From Candidatus Zixiibacteriota bacterium (GTDB lineage: Bacteria; Zixibacteria; MSB-5A5; GN15; FEB-12): a stretch of DNA of 64,000 nucleotides. Location: positions 1-64,000 of the forward strand of contig JAGNLV010000004.1 in NCBI GenBank assembly GCA_017999435.1. Reading direction: 5' to 3'. Under the pieces are notes generated by a model. It was not told the DNA's origin. It did not search any database and saw only the letters and a list, made by a program, of their open reading frames with translations. Positions 14,917 to 22,407 of this stretch are shown one piece after another. Each line of letters starts with the position of its first letter. Within the stretch, counting starts at the first letter, position 1. The translations under genes were made by a program, and so were the position numbers.

Positions 14917-16143
14917 CTACGCTCCCATCCGTTTCAGTGAGAGAAAGTGTCCCAGCTTGTCCCGCTTCGCTTCCAGATAGCGGCGGTTGTATTTTCCGGG
15001 CGCGAACTCCAGCGGCACGCGCTCGGTGATCTCCAGACCGTACCCTTCCAACCCGATCACCTTCTTCGGATTGTTCGTCAATAGTCGGATCGAACTCAGC
15101 CCCAGATCAACCAGAATCTGCGCCCCGACGCCGTACTCCCGGAGATCCGGCTTGAACCCGAGCGATTCGTTCGCCTCCACCGTATCCTGCCCGTCCTCCT
15201 GAAGCCGGTAGGCGCGGATCTTGTTGGCGAACCCGATCCCGCGCCCCTCCTGCGTCATGTAGAGCACGACGCCGCAGCCTTCCCGGTCGACCTGGCGCAT
15301 CGCCGCGTGGAGCTGCTGCCCGCAGTCGCACCGGCAGGACCCGAAAATGTCCCCGGTCACGCAGCTCGAGTGGACCCGGACGAGCACGTCTTTTTTCCCC
15401 GCCACTTCCCCTTTCACCAGGGCGACGTGGTAGTGGTCATCGAGTTTCGACTTGTACAGGTGAAGGCGGAAATCCCCGTATTCGGTGGGGAAGTCGACGG
15501 TCTCCACGCGCTCGACGTTCTTTTCGGTCCGGCGGCGGTAGGCGATGAGGTCGCGCACGGTAATGAACGCCAGCCCGTGCTCCCTGGCGAACTGCGCCAG
15601 CCGGGGTACCCGCGCCATGCTCCCGTCGTCATCCATAATCTCGCACAGCATCCCCACCGGGTTCAGACCCGCCAGCCGCGCCAGATCCACCGCGGTTTCG
15701 GTGTGCCCGGCGCGCTTCAGGACGCCTCCGGTCACCGCCTGGATGGGAAAGATGTGTCCCGGCCGCGCCAGATCCTCCGGCCGCGAGGCTGGATTGGCCA
15801 GCACCCGCACCGTTTTCGCCCGGTCGGCCGCGCTGATCCCGGTCGTCGTCCCCTCCACCGCGTCCACCGACACCGTGAACCGCGTGCCGTGGAGCGCCGT
15901 GTTCCGATCCACCATCGGGTGCAGCGCGAGCCGGGCGATCCGCTCCTCGGGCATGCAGACACAAATCAGACCCCGGCCGTGTTTGGCGAAGAAGTTGACC
16001 CACTCCGGCGTCACTTTCTCGGCCGCCATGATCAGGTCCCCTTCGTTCTCGCGGTCCTCATCGTCGGCGACTATGACACACCGCCCCGCGTGAATCTCCT
16101 GGATGGCTTCTTCCACCGTGTTGAATATCTGCTCGTCCGCCAT
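14917..16143 (-). CDS. ribBA: Bifunctional 3,4-DHBP synthase / GTP cyclohydrolase II
   Basis: 408 aa with both domains. The RibB half (about residues 1-205) has VIVADDEDRENEGDLI (acidic metal site), RNTALHGTRFTVSVDA, GHIFPIQA and RAGHTETAVDLARLAG. The RibA half (about 206-408) has the zinc cysteines in SSCVTGDIFGSCRCDCG, then MTQEGRGIGFANKI and LTNNPKKVIGLEGYGL. No key residue is missing, so it should supply both entry substrates of the pathway from ribulose-5-phosphate and GTP. It sits 3 nt after ribE and 3 nt before ribH. Confidence 0.97.
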   Translation of the reverse strand: MADEQIFNTVEEAIQEIHAGRCVIVADDEDRENEGDLIMAAEKVTPEWVNFFAKHGRGLICVCMPEERIARLALHPMVDRNTALHGTRFTVSVDAVEGTTTGISAADRAKTVRVLANPASRPEDLARPGHIFPIQAVTGGVLKRAGHTETAVDLARLAGLNPVGMLCEIMDDDGSMARVPRLAQFAREHGLAFITVRDLIAYRRRTEKNVERVETVDFPTEYGDFRLHLYKSKLDDHYHVALVKGEVAGKKDVLVRVHSSCVTGDIFGSCRCDCGQQLHAAMRQVDREGCGVVLYMTQEGRGIGFANKIRAYRLQEDGQDTVEANESLGFKPDLREYGVGAQILVDLGLSSIRLLTNNPKKVIGLEGYGLEITERVPLEFAPGKYNRRYLEAKRDKLGHFLSLKRMGA

Positions 16144-16146
16144 GGC

Positions 16147-16782
16147 TTACCATCCGCTCTGCCTGAGCTTATCCAAGGTTAAAGTATTACTTCCGGTTGA
16201 TTGCCGTATCTTAATGATATATTTGCCAATCATATCGAATTCAATGTTCACCCGCCGGCCCGCCTGATATCCGCCCGCGGTCGTCCGGGCAAGGCTGTGC
16301 GGAATCAGAGATACCGCCAGCCAGGCCGATCGCACGGCATTCACCGTCAGCGAAATCCCGTCAAGCGCAATCGACCCTTTCTCGACCACGAGCGCATCGA
16401 AGGCCGGGTCGAAGGTCACGGCGATCTCCCGCGATTCCCCCGCCGATCGGGCGTGCTCGATTGTCCCGGTCGTGTCGACATGTCCGAGGACGAAATGCCC
16501 GCCGAGCCGGTCGCCCGCCCGCAGAGCCCGTTCGAGATTGAGCCGGTCGCCGCGCCGGTAGTCATTCAAAATTGTCCGCGCCGCCGTCTCGGGCGACGCC
16601 TCCACCGTGAACGTCCCCGCCCCGACCCGGACCACGGTCAGGCAGGCGCCGTCGCAGTTCACCGAATCGCCGATCCGCAGATGCTCATCGGCCAGCACCG
16701 AGACTATCGACAACACCCGGTAGTTCCCCCGCAGGCCGATGTCGGCGATCGTCCCCACGTCTTCGACCAACCCGGTAAACAT
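16147..16782 (-). CDS. ribE: Riboflavin synthase, alpha subunit
   Basis: 211 aa with the diagnostic N-terminus MFTGLVEDVG and two tandem lumazine-binding barrels. The first has VNCDGACLTV and TFTVEASPETA; the second has GHFVLGHVDTTGTI, GSIALDGISLTV and LIPHSLART. It dismutates two lumazines to riboflavin plus the pyrimidine that RibH recycles. It begins 1 nt after ribD ends and is 3 nt from ribBA. Length and motifs are normal. Confidence 0.96.
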   Translation of the reverse strand: MFTGLVEDVGTIADIGLRGNYRVLSIVSVLADEHLRIGDSVNCDGACLTVVRVGAGTFTVEASPETAARTILNDYRRGDRLNLERALRAGDRLGGHFVLGHVDTTGTIEHARSAGESREIAVTFDPAFDALVVEKGSIALDGISLTVNAVRSAWLAVSLIPHSLARTTAGGYQAGRRVNIEFDMIGKYIIKIRQSTGSNTLTLDKLRQSGW

Positions 16783-16783
16783 C

Positions 16784-17887
16784 TCACTTCCTCCTCTTCG
16801 GATACCCGATGACGACGATGTCCGGGCCGCAGGTGAGTATTTCAGTGCGCGCGAAGGTCAGCGCCCTGTCGATCGAGGCGATGCCGAGATCGCCGACGGC
16901 GTCGATTCCTGTGCCGAGGAGCTTGGGGGCCACGAACGCGACATACTTGTCGACCAGCCCGGCTTTGAGAAACGACGTTGCCACCCGGCTCCCCCCCTCG
17001 ACCAACAGCGAGCGCAGACCGAATTGGCCCGCCTTGCGCACCAGGTCGGCCACGTCGAGCTGCCCATCCCGGCGCCTCCGAATCGACCAGAAGGTGAGCG
17101 AGCGTCCGCGCCGGGTCCGCGCAAACCGCTCGACATTTTCGGCCATCGTCGCGATGATCGTGCGGGCGTCGGCGTTGTCGTCCAGAAGGCGGCAGGATTT
17201 GGGGAAACGCAGGGAGGCGCTGAGGATGACGCGGTAGGGATCGGGTCCGGTGACGTGGCGCACGGTCAGGGCGGGGTTGTCGCGCCGCACGGTTCCGCCC
17301 CCCACTACGATCGCATCCGCTTCGGCCCGCAGTTCGTGGGCCATCCGCCGCGAGGCCGGACTGGAAATCCATTTCGAGTCGCCGTTGCCCGCCCCAATCC
17401 GGCCATCGAGTGTCTGCGCCGTCTTGAGGATAATGAACGGCCGGCCGGTCCGATGGAAGGCGAAGAATACTTCGTTGAGCCGAACCGCCTGCTCGCGCAG
17501 GATCCCGGCCTCTACCCGGATACCCGCCTGCCGGAGCCGCCGCGCCCCCTTTCCCCGCACGCGGGGGTCGGGATCGGTGGCGGCGAACACGACGCGCGCC
17601 ACGCCGTGCTCGATGAGGGCCGCCGTGCAGGGACCGGTGCGCCCGGTGTGGCAGCACGGCTCCAGCGTCACGTACACCGTGCTCCCGGCCACCGGCTCGA
17701 CGGCGTTCCGGATGGCCGCGATATCGGCGTGATCCGAGCCTGCCTTCCGGTGATACCCCTCGCCGATGATGCGCCCCTGGCGGACAATCACCGCCCCGAC
17801 CATCGGGTTCGGCGCGGTTCGGAACCGTCCCCGCGCCGCCAGCTCGAGCGCCCGTTGCATGTACCTGATGTCCGTCTCGTCGGCCAC
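16784..17887 (-). CDS. ribD: RibD deaminase-reductase, with HAD in place of HAE
   Basis: 367 aa from the GTG at 17887, the same length as E. coli RibD. That start directly follows the riboswitch terminator; the frame is open further up but would run through the terminator. The deaminase domain has zinc ligands H53, C78 and C87 (LEPCCHTGRTGPC), but the catalytic motif reads S-D-H-A-D-I: the usual Glu after His-Ala is Asp55. The reductase domain looks intact (LKTAQTLDGRIGAGNGDSKW, DAIVVGGGTVRRDNPALTVR, SLLVEGGSRVATSF). First gene of ribD-ribE-ribBA-ribH-nusB. Confidence 0.94.
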   Translation of the reverse strand: MADETDIRYMQRALELAARGRFRTAPNPMVGAVIVRQGRIIGEGYHRKAGSDHADIAAIRNAVEPVAGSTVYVTLEPCCHTGRTGPCTAALIEHGVARVVFAATDPDPRVRGKGARRLRQAGIRVEAGILREQAVRLNEVFFAFHRTGRPFIILKTAQTLDGRIGAGNGDSKWISSPASRRMAHELRAEADAIVVGGGTVRRDNPALTVRHVTGPDPYRVILSASLRFPKSCRLLDDNADARTIIATMAENVERFARTRRGRSLTFWSIRRRRDGQLDVADLVRKAGQFGLRSLLVEGGSRVATSFLKAGLVDKYVAFVAPKLLGTGIDAVGDLGIASIDRALTFARTEILTCGPDIVVIGYPKRRK

Positions 17888-17888
17888 G

Positions 17889-17916
17889 AAAAAACCCCGA
17901 ATGCAGAGTTTCGGGG
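17889..17916 (-). terminator. Intrinsic terminator, expression platform of the FMN riboswitch
   Basis: On the minus strand CCCCGAA (17901-17895 paired with 17916-17910 as TTCGGGG) forms a 7-bp stem with an 8-nt loop followed by TTTTTT (17894-17889), ending 1 nt before the ribD GTG. The GGGG arm also sits where a Shine-Dalgarno would be, so folding could block translation too. Confidence 0.8.
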
Positions 17917-17973
17917 CCGAGGCGCACGGGCCGCCGGGCGGCATACACGGCCGCACCGCCGGTCGAATCGCAA

Positions 17974-18087
17974 TCTTCTCCCATCCGGACTGTACCGTCG
18001 GCGCCTGAATTTCACAGGCTCAGTCCCACTCTCGTGGGAGTCGCGGGCTCTCACCGCCGGTCGAGGATTTTCGCCTCGCCCCGAAGA
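17974..18087 (-). promoter_or_regulatory. FMN riboswitch (RFN element)
   Basis: On the minus strand the P1 arms TCTTC (18087-18083) and GAAGA (17978-17974) enclose the conserved RFN core: CTTCGGGGC, ACCGGCGGTGAGAGCCCGCG, GTGAAATTCAGG, GCCGACGGTACAGTCCGGAT and GGGAGAAGA. A variable hairpin (CTCCCACGAGAGTGGGA) lies in the middle. It is placed between the rib promoter and ribD, with a terminator directly after, so FMN should switch the whole operon off. Confidence 0.95.
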
Positions 18088-18101
18088 CTGTTACCGGGAA
18101 T

Positions 18102-18129
18102 AATATACGGCGCGGCGCGCAAAAGGCAA
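18102..18129 (-). promoter_or_regulatory. Promoter of the riboflavin operon
   Basis: On the minus strand TTGCCT (18129-18124), 16-nt spacer, TATATT (18107-18102). Transcription would start near 18095, a few nucleotides before the riboswitch aptamer begins. Confidence 0.65.
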
Positions 18130-18157
18130 CGGTTTTGTCCTGGCTGTGAGAAAGTTC

Positions 18158-20293
18158 TCAGGCGCCCGCCAGTTCGTCGACGAGCGCGCGAATATCCTTG
18201 AGATGAAACGGCTTAGACAGCACCGCCCGCACTCCCTTGGCCGCTATCTCCCGCTGGTCCAACTGCGTCCCCCAACCCGTGATCATGGCGATCGGCATTT
18301 TCGGCGCCTGCTCGTGCACAGCCCCGGCCAGATCGAGCCCGGACATCCCCGGCATCCCCAGATCGGTGATCATGATATCAAACGGCTCCCGGTTCACGGT
18401 CTCCAGCGCCTCGAAACCGTTCGCGCACGCCACCGCCTGGTGGCCGGCGATCACGAGCATGTCGCGGAGAACCTCCCGGATCTGGTCGTCGTCGTCGACC
18501 ACCAGGATGCGCAGCCCGGCGGCGCTCGCCTTCCGCCGCGTGGTGACCTCGGAGATCTCGGCCACCGTCGCGGGCCGCTTGAACGCCGCGGTGAACACCG
18601 TCCCGGCATCCGGCGTACATTCGTATCCGACTTTGCCGCCGTGTCGCGACACGATGCCGTGGACAATGGCCAGGCCCAGCCCCGCCCCGCGCTCCGTTTT
18701 TGTGGTGAAGAACGGGTAGAAGATCTTCTTGCCTGCCTCCGGCGGAATCCCCTTGCCCCTGTCGCACACCTGCAGCCGGTAGTCGGAGGCGTCGGCCGCC
18801 AGCGCCACCGCCACGGTGGATCCTTCCGGCGCGTGCTCCACGGCGTTTTCGAGAAGTTTTCGCAGGACGGTGGCGAGATCCTCAGCGCAACCCTCGATGA
18901 CCGCGGCCTCCGTTTCGGGGCGGAATTCTATCCGGATACTCTTGCTGACCGCCAGTTCCCGCCAGCGCGCCTGGGCTGGCTGCAGCGTCTTTTGCACGAG
19001 CGCGACAAGGTCGACCGGCTGCACATCCTTGGCCCGCCCGCTGGTGGCGAACTCCTGCAGACGGCGAACCGTCTCCGCCCCCTCGGCGACCAGCCGTTCG
19101 ACCTTCGCCAGCTCGTCGTTGAACTGCGGGAGTTCCCTCGCACGGAGGCGGAGCAGTTGCACGCGGCCCATGATCCCGCCGAAGATGTTGTTGAAATCGT
19201 GGGCCACGCCGGAGGTCAGATCGGTCAGCGCCGCCATCGCCTCGGCGTCGGCGAGCCGGTCGGAGGACCGTTCGAGGAGCCGGTTGGCCCGCTGCAGCCG
19301 CCGGAAGAGGAGCGCGTTCCGGAGCACCGTCTGGGCAAACACCGCAAACACCGACAGCAGCTCCCTGTCGTTCGCCGACAGGCCGTGCTCCCCCGTCGCG
19401 CCGACCGCAAGCAGGTAGTACAACTCGTCGCCGGGCGCGACCGGTAGCACGACCAGGTCGGTCAGGCCGAGGGTATCGGCCCGCGCGAGATCGCGGCAGC
19501 GGAACCGGCGCGTGTCATCCTCATCGCCCGCCGCCTCCACCTGCGTGAGCGGCTCGGCCGCCCGGAGGATAAAGTCGCACAGTTCGGACGAGGGTTTCCG
19601 GTCGCCGTACGACTCCGCGCAGCCGATTCTCCCGGTCCTGCGGTCGCGCGCCAGAAGCACCACGTACGCCGTCGGGCAGATCCGCGCCGCCCGCCCGAGC
19701 GTCGCGCTCACCAGGGCCGAGAACTTCGTTTCCTCCAGCGGCGCCTCGAACACCGGGAGCAGCTCGGAGAGGCGGGTCGAGTAGTTCTCGACCACGAGCA
19801 GTTGGTCGGCGATCGACAGGGCCGCCCGCAGCACCGACCCGACCAGATCGAGCATCCGCTCCGCTTCGCCGGCGATCGCGCCCGGCCGCTCAAACCAGTA
19901 GCCGATCACCACCGCGCACAGCCGCCCATCCTCGTGCACCGGGAGAAGGTAGCGGCAGGCGAAGCCGTTCGCGGCCCCGAAAGCGTCCGCCGCAGACGCC
20001 CTGGCCGGCAAGTCCCGCAAACCCCGCTCCGGCGGCGTCTTCTCCACCTCGGCCTCCCCCCACGCCTTCTCGAGCAACTCGAGGTTCCGAATGCTGAGGT
20101 GGCTCCCGTGCTGATACGACACGGGAATGAGCGTGCGGTTGCCCGCGGTCCGGTAAAACACGGCGCAGAAGTCGCAGCCGAGTTGCCGCGCCGCCATCAG
20201 CGAGAGCGTGTCGACCTGGGCGATGATGCCGGCCAGCTTATGGCCCGTGCGCACGTGGTAATATTTCTGAATGAGTATCCCCGAAGTGCGCAT
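18158..20293 (-). CDS. GAF-domain hybrid histidine kinase with C-terminal receiver
   Basis: About 711 aa, soluble. Two GAF-like regions (about residues 25-165 and 185-330) are followed by a dimerisation helix with the phospho-acceptor SGVAHDFNNIFGGIMG (His365), and a complete ATP-binding domain: N box LLENAVEHAPEG, G1 DRGKGIPPE, F box FYPFFTTK, G2 GAGLGLAIVHGIVSRHGG. The C-terminal receiver has the acidic pocket LRILVVDDDDQ, phospho-acceptor Asp644 in MITDLGMPGMSG and the Lys in SKPF. ATG 20293 follows GAGG by 7 nt; a GTG one codon upstream overlaps the previous stop. It is the only intact kinase of three adjacent sensor genes. No output domain or target is visible. Confidence 0.9.
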   Translation of the reverse strand: MRTSGILIQKYYHVRTGHKLAGIIAQVDTLSLMAARQLGCDFCAVFYRTAGNRTLIPVSYQHGSHLSIRNLELLEKAWGEAEVEKTPPERGLRDLPARASAADAFGAANGFACRYLLPVHEDGRLCAVVIGYWFERPGAIAGEAERMLDLVGSVLRAALSIADQLLVVENYSTRLSELLPVFEAPLEETKFSALVSATLGRAARICPTAYVVLLARDRRTGRIGCAESYGDRKPSSELCDFILRAAEPLTQVEAAGDEDDTRRFRCRDLARADTLGLTDLVVLPVAPGDELYYLLAVGATGEHGLSANDRELLSVFAVFAQTVLRNALLFRRLQRANRLLERSSDRLADAEAMAALTDLTSGVAHDFNNIFGGIMGRVQLLRLRARELPQFNDELAKVERLVAEGAETVRRLQEFATSGRAKDVQPVDLVALVQKTLQPAQARWRELAVSKSIRIEFRPETEAAVIEGCAEDLATVLRKLLENAVEHAPEGSTVAVALAADASDYRLQVCDRGKGIPPEAGKKIFYPFFTTKTERGAGLGLAIVHGIVSRHGGKVGYECTPDAGTVFTAAFKRPATVAEISEVTTRRKASAAGLRILVVDDDDQIREVLRDMLVIAGHQAVACANGFEALETVNREPFDIMITDLGMPGMSGLDLAGAVHEQAPKMPIAMITGWGTQLDQREIAAKGVRAVLSKPFHLKDIRALVDELAGA

Positions 20294-22371
20294 CACCCCA
20301 CCTCCCGGTCATGCCGATCCACCGGCCGGTCGGGCCGGAGGGTGTTGATGTCGTGCCGGATCGCCAGCCACGCCCGCTGGGGATCGCGCCCGCGCGCGTC
20401 GCACACCCATACGTACCGACCCGCGTCGAACAGGGTGCGCCCGCCTCCCTCGCGTTCTCCCGCCTCCCCGGTCCATACCTGCATAACGTCCGCGATACTT
20501 CTCCGGCCGAGCAGCGGCGCGGGACAGGTCACTTCCACCGCGTCGGCTCCCCGGTGAGTGGCCGCCCGGATGCGCACTTCGCCCGACCGAACCGCCGCCT
20601 CCATGACCGCCAGCAGCGCAGGGTAGAGATGGTCGTAGAGATCGCGGCGCAGAATCGAAAACGAGCGGCCCGACGGCGGCCCGATTGCCACTGTCAGCGC
20701 GAGGCCCCTTAGGTCCTCCAAGTGGTGCGCCTTCCCTTCCAGCATGCCCGGCAGTTCGGCCAGCGCCCGCTCGACCGCGACCGGCTCATCCGCCGCCGAC
20801 GCCGTGTCGCGCACGAGGGCGCGCAGGTGGTCGAGGCTGCGCACGACCCGGGCGAGCGCCTCGCCGGCCGGAGAATGTCCAGTCTGAGCGGCCGCGCCGC
20901 CGATCGCCGCCGCCACCTCCGTCTTCCCCAGCAGCCCTGAGAGGGTGTCGTACACGGCGTGGAAATGTCCCTCCGCCATCGCCGAGGCTGTCGCCCAGCG
21001 CCGCTCCGGTTTTCCCTGGGCATCCGCCGCTCCCGGTGACGCGTTGAGTCTCCCCTCCAACTGATAATAGAGGTCCAGCAGCATGGCGGTCGAGTCGAGG
21101 AGGCGCTCGAACTGCCGCAGTCGGAGCCCGGTCTCCGGATGGCCGAAGGCGACGAGCGTTTCGCCGCAACCGGCATCCCGCGGCCGCACGCAGTATTCGG
21201 AGCGCACGTTGTCCAGGTAGTAGCGCTTCGCCTCGTCGTCGTCGAGGAGCCCCAGGGCCGACACATCGGGCGAGAAACTGCGGCCGCCGCGCGCCGCCGC
21301 CTGAATCGCCGCGGCGATCCCCGGTGAGGATTCGGCGCGCACCGACGGCGGCATCTCGGGGCGGCCGACCGCGGCCGCGCCCCCGCCGTCGGCGGCCGCC
21401 AACACGATTCGGGAGAGCCCCATCCGGCGCTGCAGCACCTCGAAGAGGTTCTCCAGCAGCTCCCGGCCGGGCCGCCCCTGGTCGCAGGCGAAACGGAACT
21501 GGCCGCACACGTTGATCAGATCCTCGGTGATGCTCAGGCCGTCCGCATCGAGCGCGGCGATGAAGCGCGCGATCGTGAGCAGCCGCTCCCCGGCCTCGCG
21601 CGCGATGTCGCCGGGCACGGGCATGATGACGAAGGACCGGGGACGACTGCAGCGCAGCCCCTCATGCACGAACAGGAAATCGGGGGCGGCATCGAGAAGC
21701 ATGGGGCGTTCGGGGAGAAACCCCGCCGGCAGAAAGTGGCGCCCCACGGCCAGCCCCTCCATCCAGCGCCCCACGGTCGCGTGCGGCAGCGTCCCCTCGA
21801 GCATGTCCCACATGGCGATGTCGCCGACCGCCGTCCGCAGCCCGTACACGCCCTCCGATTCGCCGTACACGGCCGCCAGTCCCGATGGGACCTGCTCGAC
21901 GAGGAGGTTCAGGGCGTTGCGCAGCAGCCGCTCCGGCGACAGGTCGCAGGCCACCAGCGCCGCCGCCAGTTCCGCCTGCGCCGGAAGCAGCGTCGCCTGA
22001 GTCGCGATCTCCCGCGTCCGCAGCCAGTCGAGCACCGCGGCCTTGAGCGCAGCGCCGTCCGGCCGGTCCATGCCGCTGAGGAAACCGCGCACCGCCCCGC
22101 CGACCACCAGAGGACAGAAGCGACCGCTATCGTCCACCGTCAGCCCTTCCGCCGAGGCGAACTGACCCTCCGTCGCCGGCGTCGTCGGCACGAGGCTGTC
22201 CAGAGTGCCGGCCGGCACATAGAGCCATGCATCCGCGCCTTCGGCGGTGCCGAGGCGCCGGAACAACTGGGGAATGCCTCCGCCGGTGTAGAGCGCGGCT
22301 GCGGCGGGCAGCTCCGGCGGGGCCGCCTCCGGGCCGCGTGCGGCGCACCGCTTGTAGGTCGGCACATCCAT
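20293..22371 (-). CDS. GAF-like sensor with degenerate histidine-kinase core (pseudokinase)
   Basis: 692 aa, no signal or transmembrane helix. Two or three GAF-like stretches occupy about residues 20-430. Residues 462-487 (AEGHFHAVYDTLSGLLGK) align with the phospho-acceptor helix of the downstream kinase: His471 is kept but the acidic residue after it is Ala. The following region keeps an ATPase-like pattern (DHLYPALLAVMEAAVRSGEV) but the N-box Asn is gone, the G1 box reads CPAPLLG, and no G2 box exists. It should not bind ATP in the usual way. Its stop overlaps the start of the intact kinase gene, so the two are probably made together. Role as an accessory sensor is inferred. Confidence 0.75.
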   Translation of the reverse strand: MDVPTYKRCAARGPEAAPPELPAAAALYTGGGIPQLFRRLGTAEGADAWLYVPAGTLDSLVPTTPATEGQFASAEGLTVDDSGRFCPLVVGGAVRGFLSGMDRPDGAALKAAVLDWLRTREIATQATLLPAQAELAAALVACDLSPERLLRNALNLLVEQVPSGLAAVYGESEGVYGLRTAVGDIAMWDMLEGTLPHATVGRWMEGLAVGRHFLPAGFLPERPMLLDAAPDFLFVHEGLRCSRPRSFVIMPVPGDIAREAGERLLTIARFIAALDADGLSITEDLINVCGQFRFACDQGRPGRELLENLFEVLQRRMGLSRIVLAAADGGGAAAVGRPEMPPSVRAESSPGIAAAIQAAARGGRSFSPDVSALGLLDDDEAKRYYLDNVRSEYCVRPRDAGCGETLVAFGHPETGLRLRQFERLLDSTAMLLDLYYQLEGRLNASPGAADAQGKPERRWATASAMAEGHFHAVYDTLSGLLGKTEVAAAIGGAAAQTGHSPAGEALARVVRSLDHLRALVRDTASAADEPVAVERALAELPGMLEGKAHHLEDLRGLALTVAIGPPSGRSFSILRRDLYDHLYPALLAVMEAAVRSGEVRIRAATHRGADAVEVTCPAPLLGRRSIADVMQVWTGEAGEREGGGRTLFDAGRYVWVCDARGRDPQRAWLAIRHDINTLRPDRPVDRHDREVG

Positions 22372-22407
22372 GCTGCGTGACCGGGGGATTTCGCCGATCG
22401 GCGGCGA

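Noticed and set aside
18147-18160. Palindrome TGAGAAAGTTCTCA at the end of the kinase gene as a terminator
   Set aside because: Short stem without a T-tract, and partly in coding sequence.
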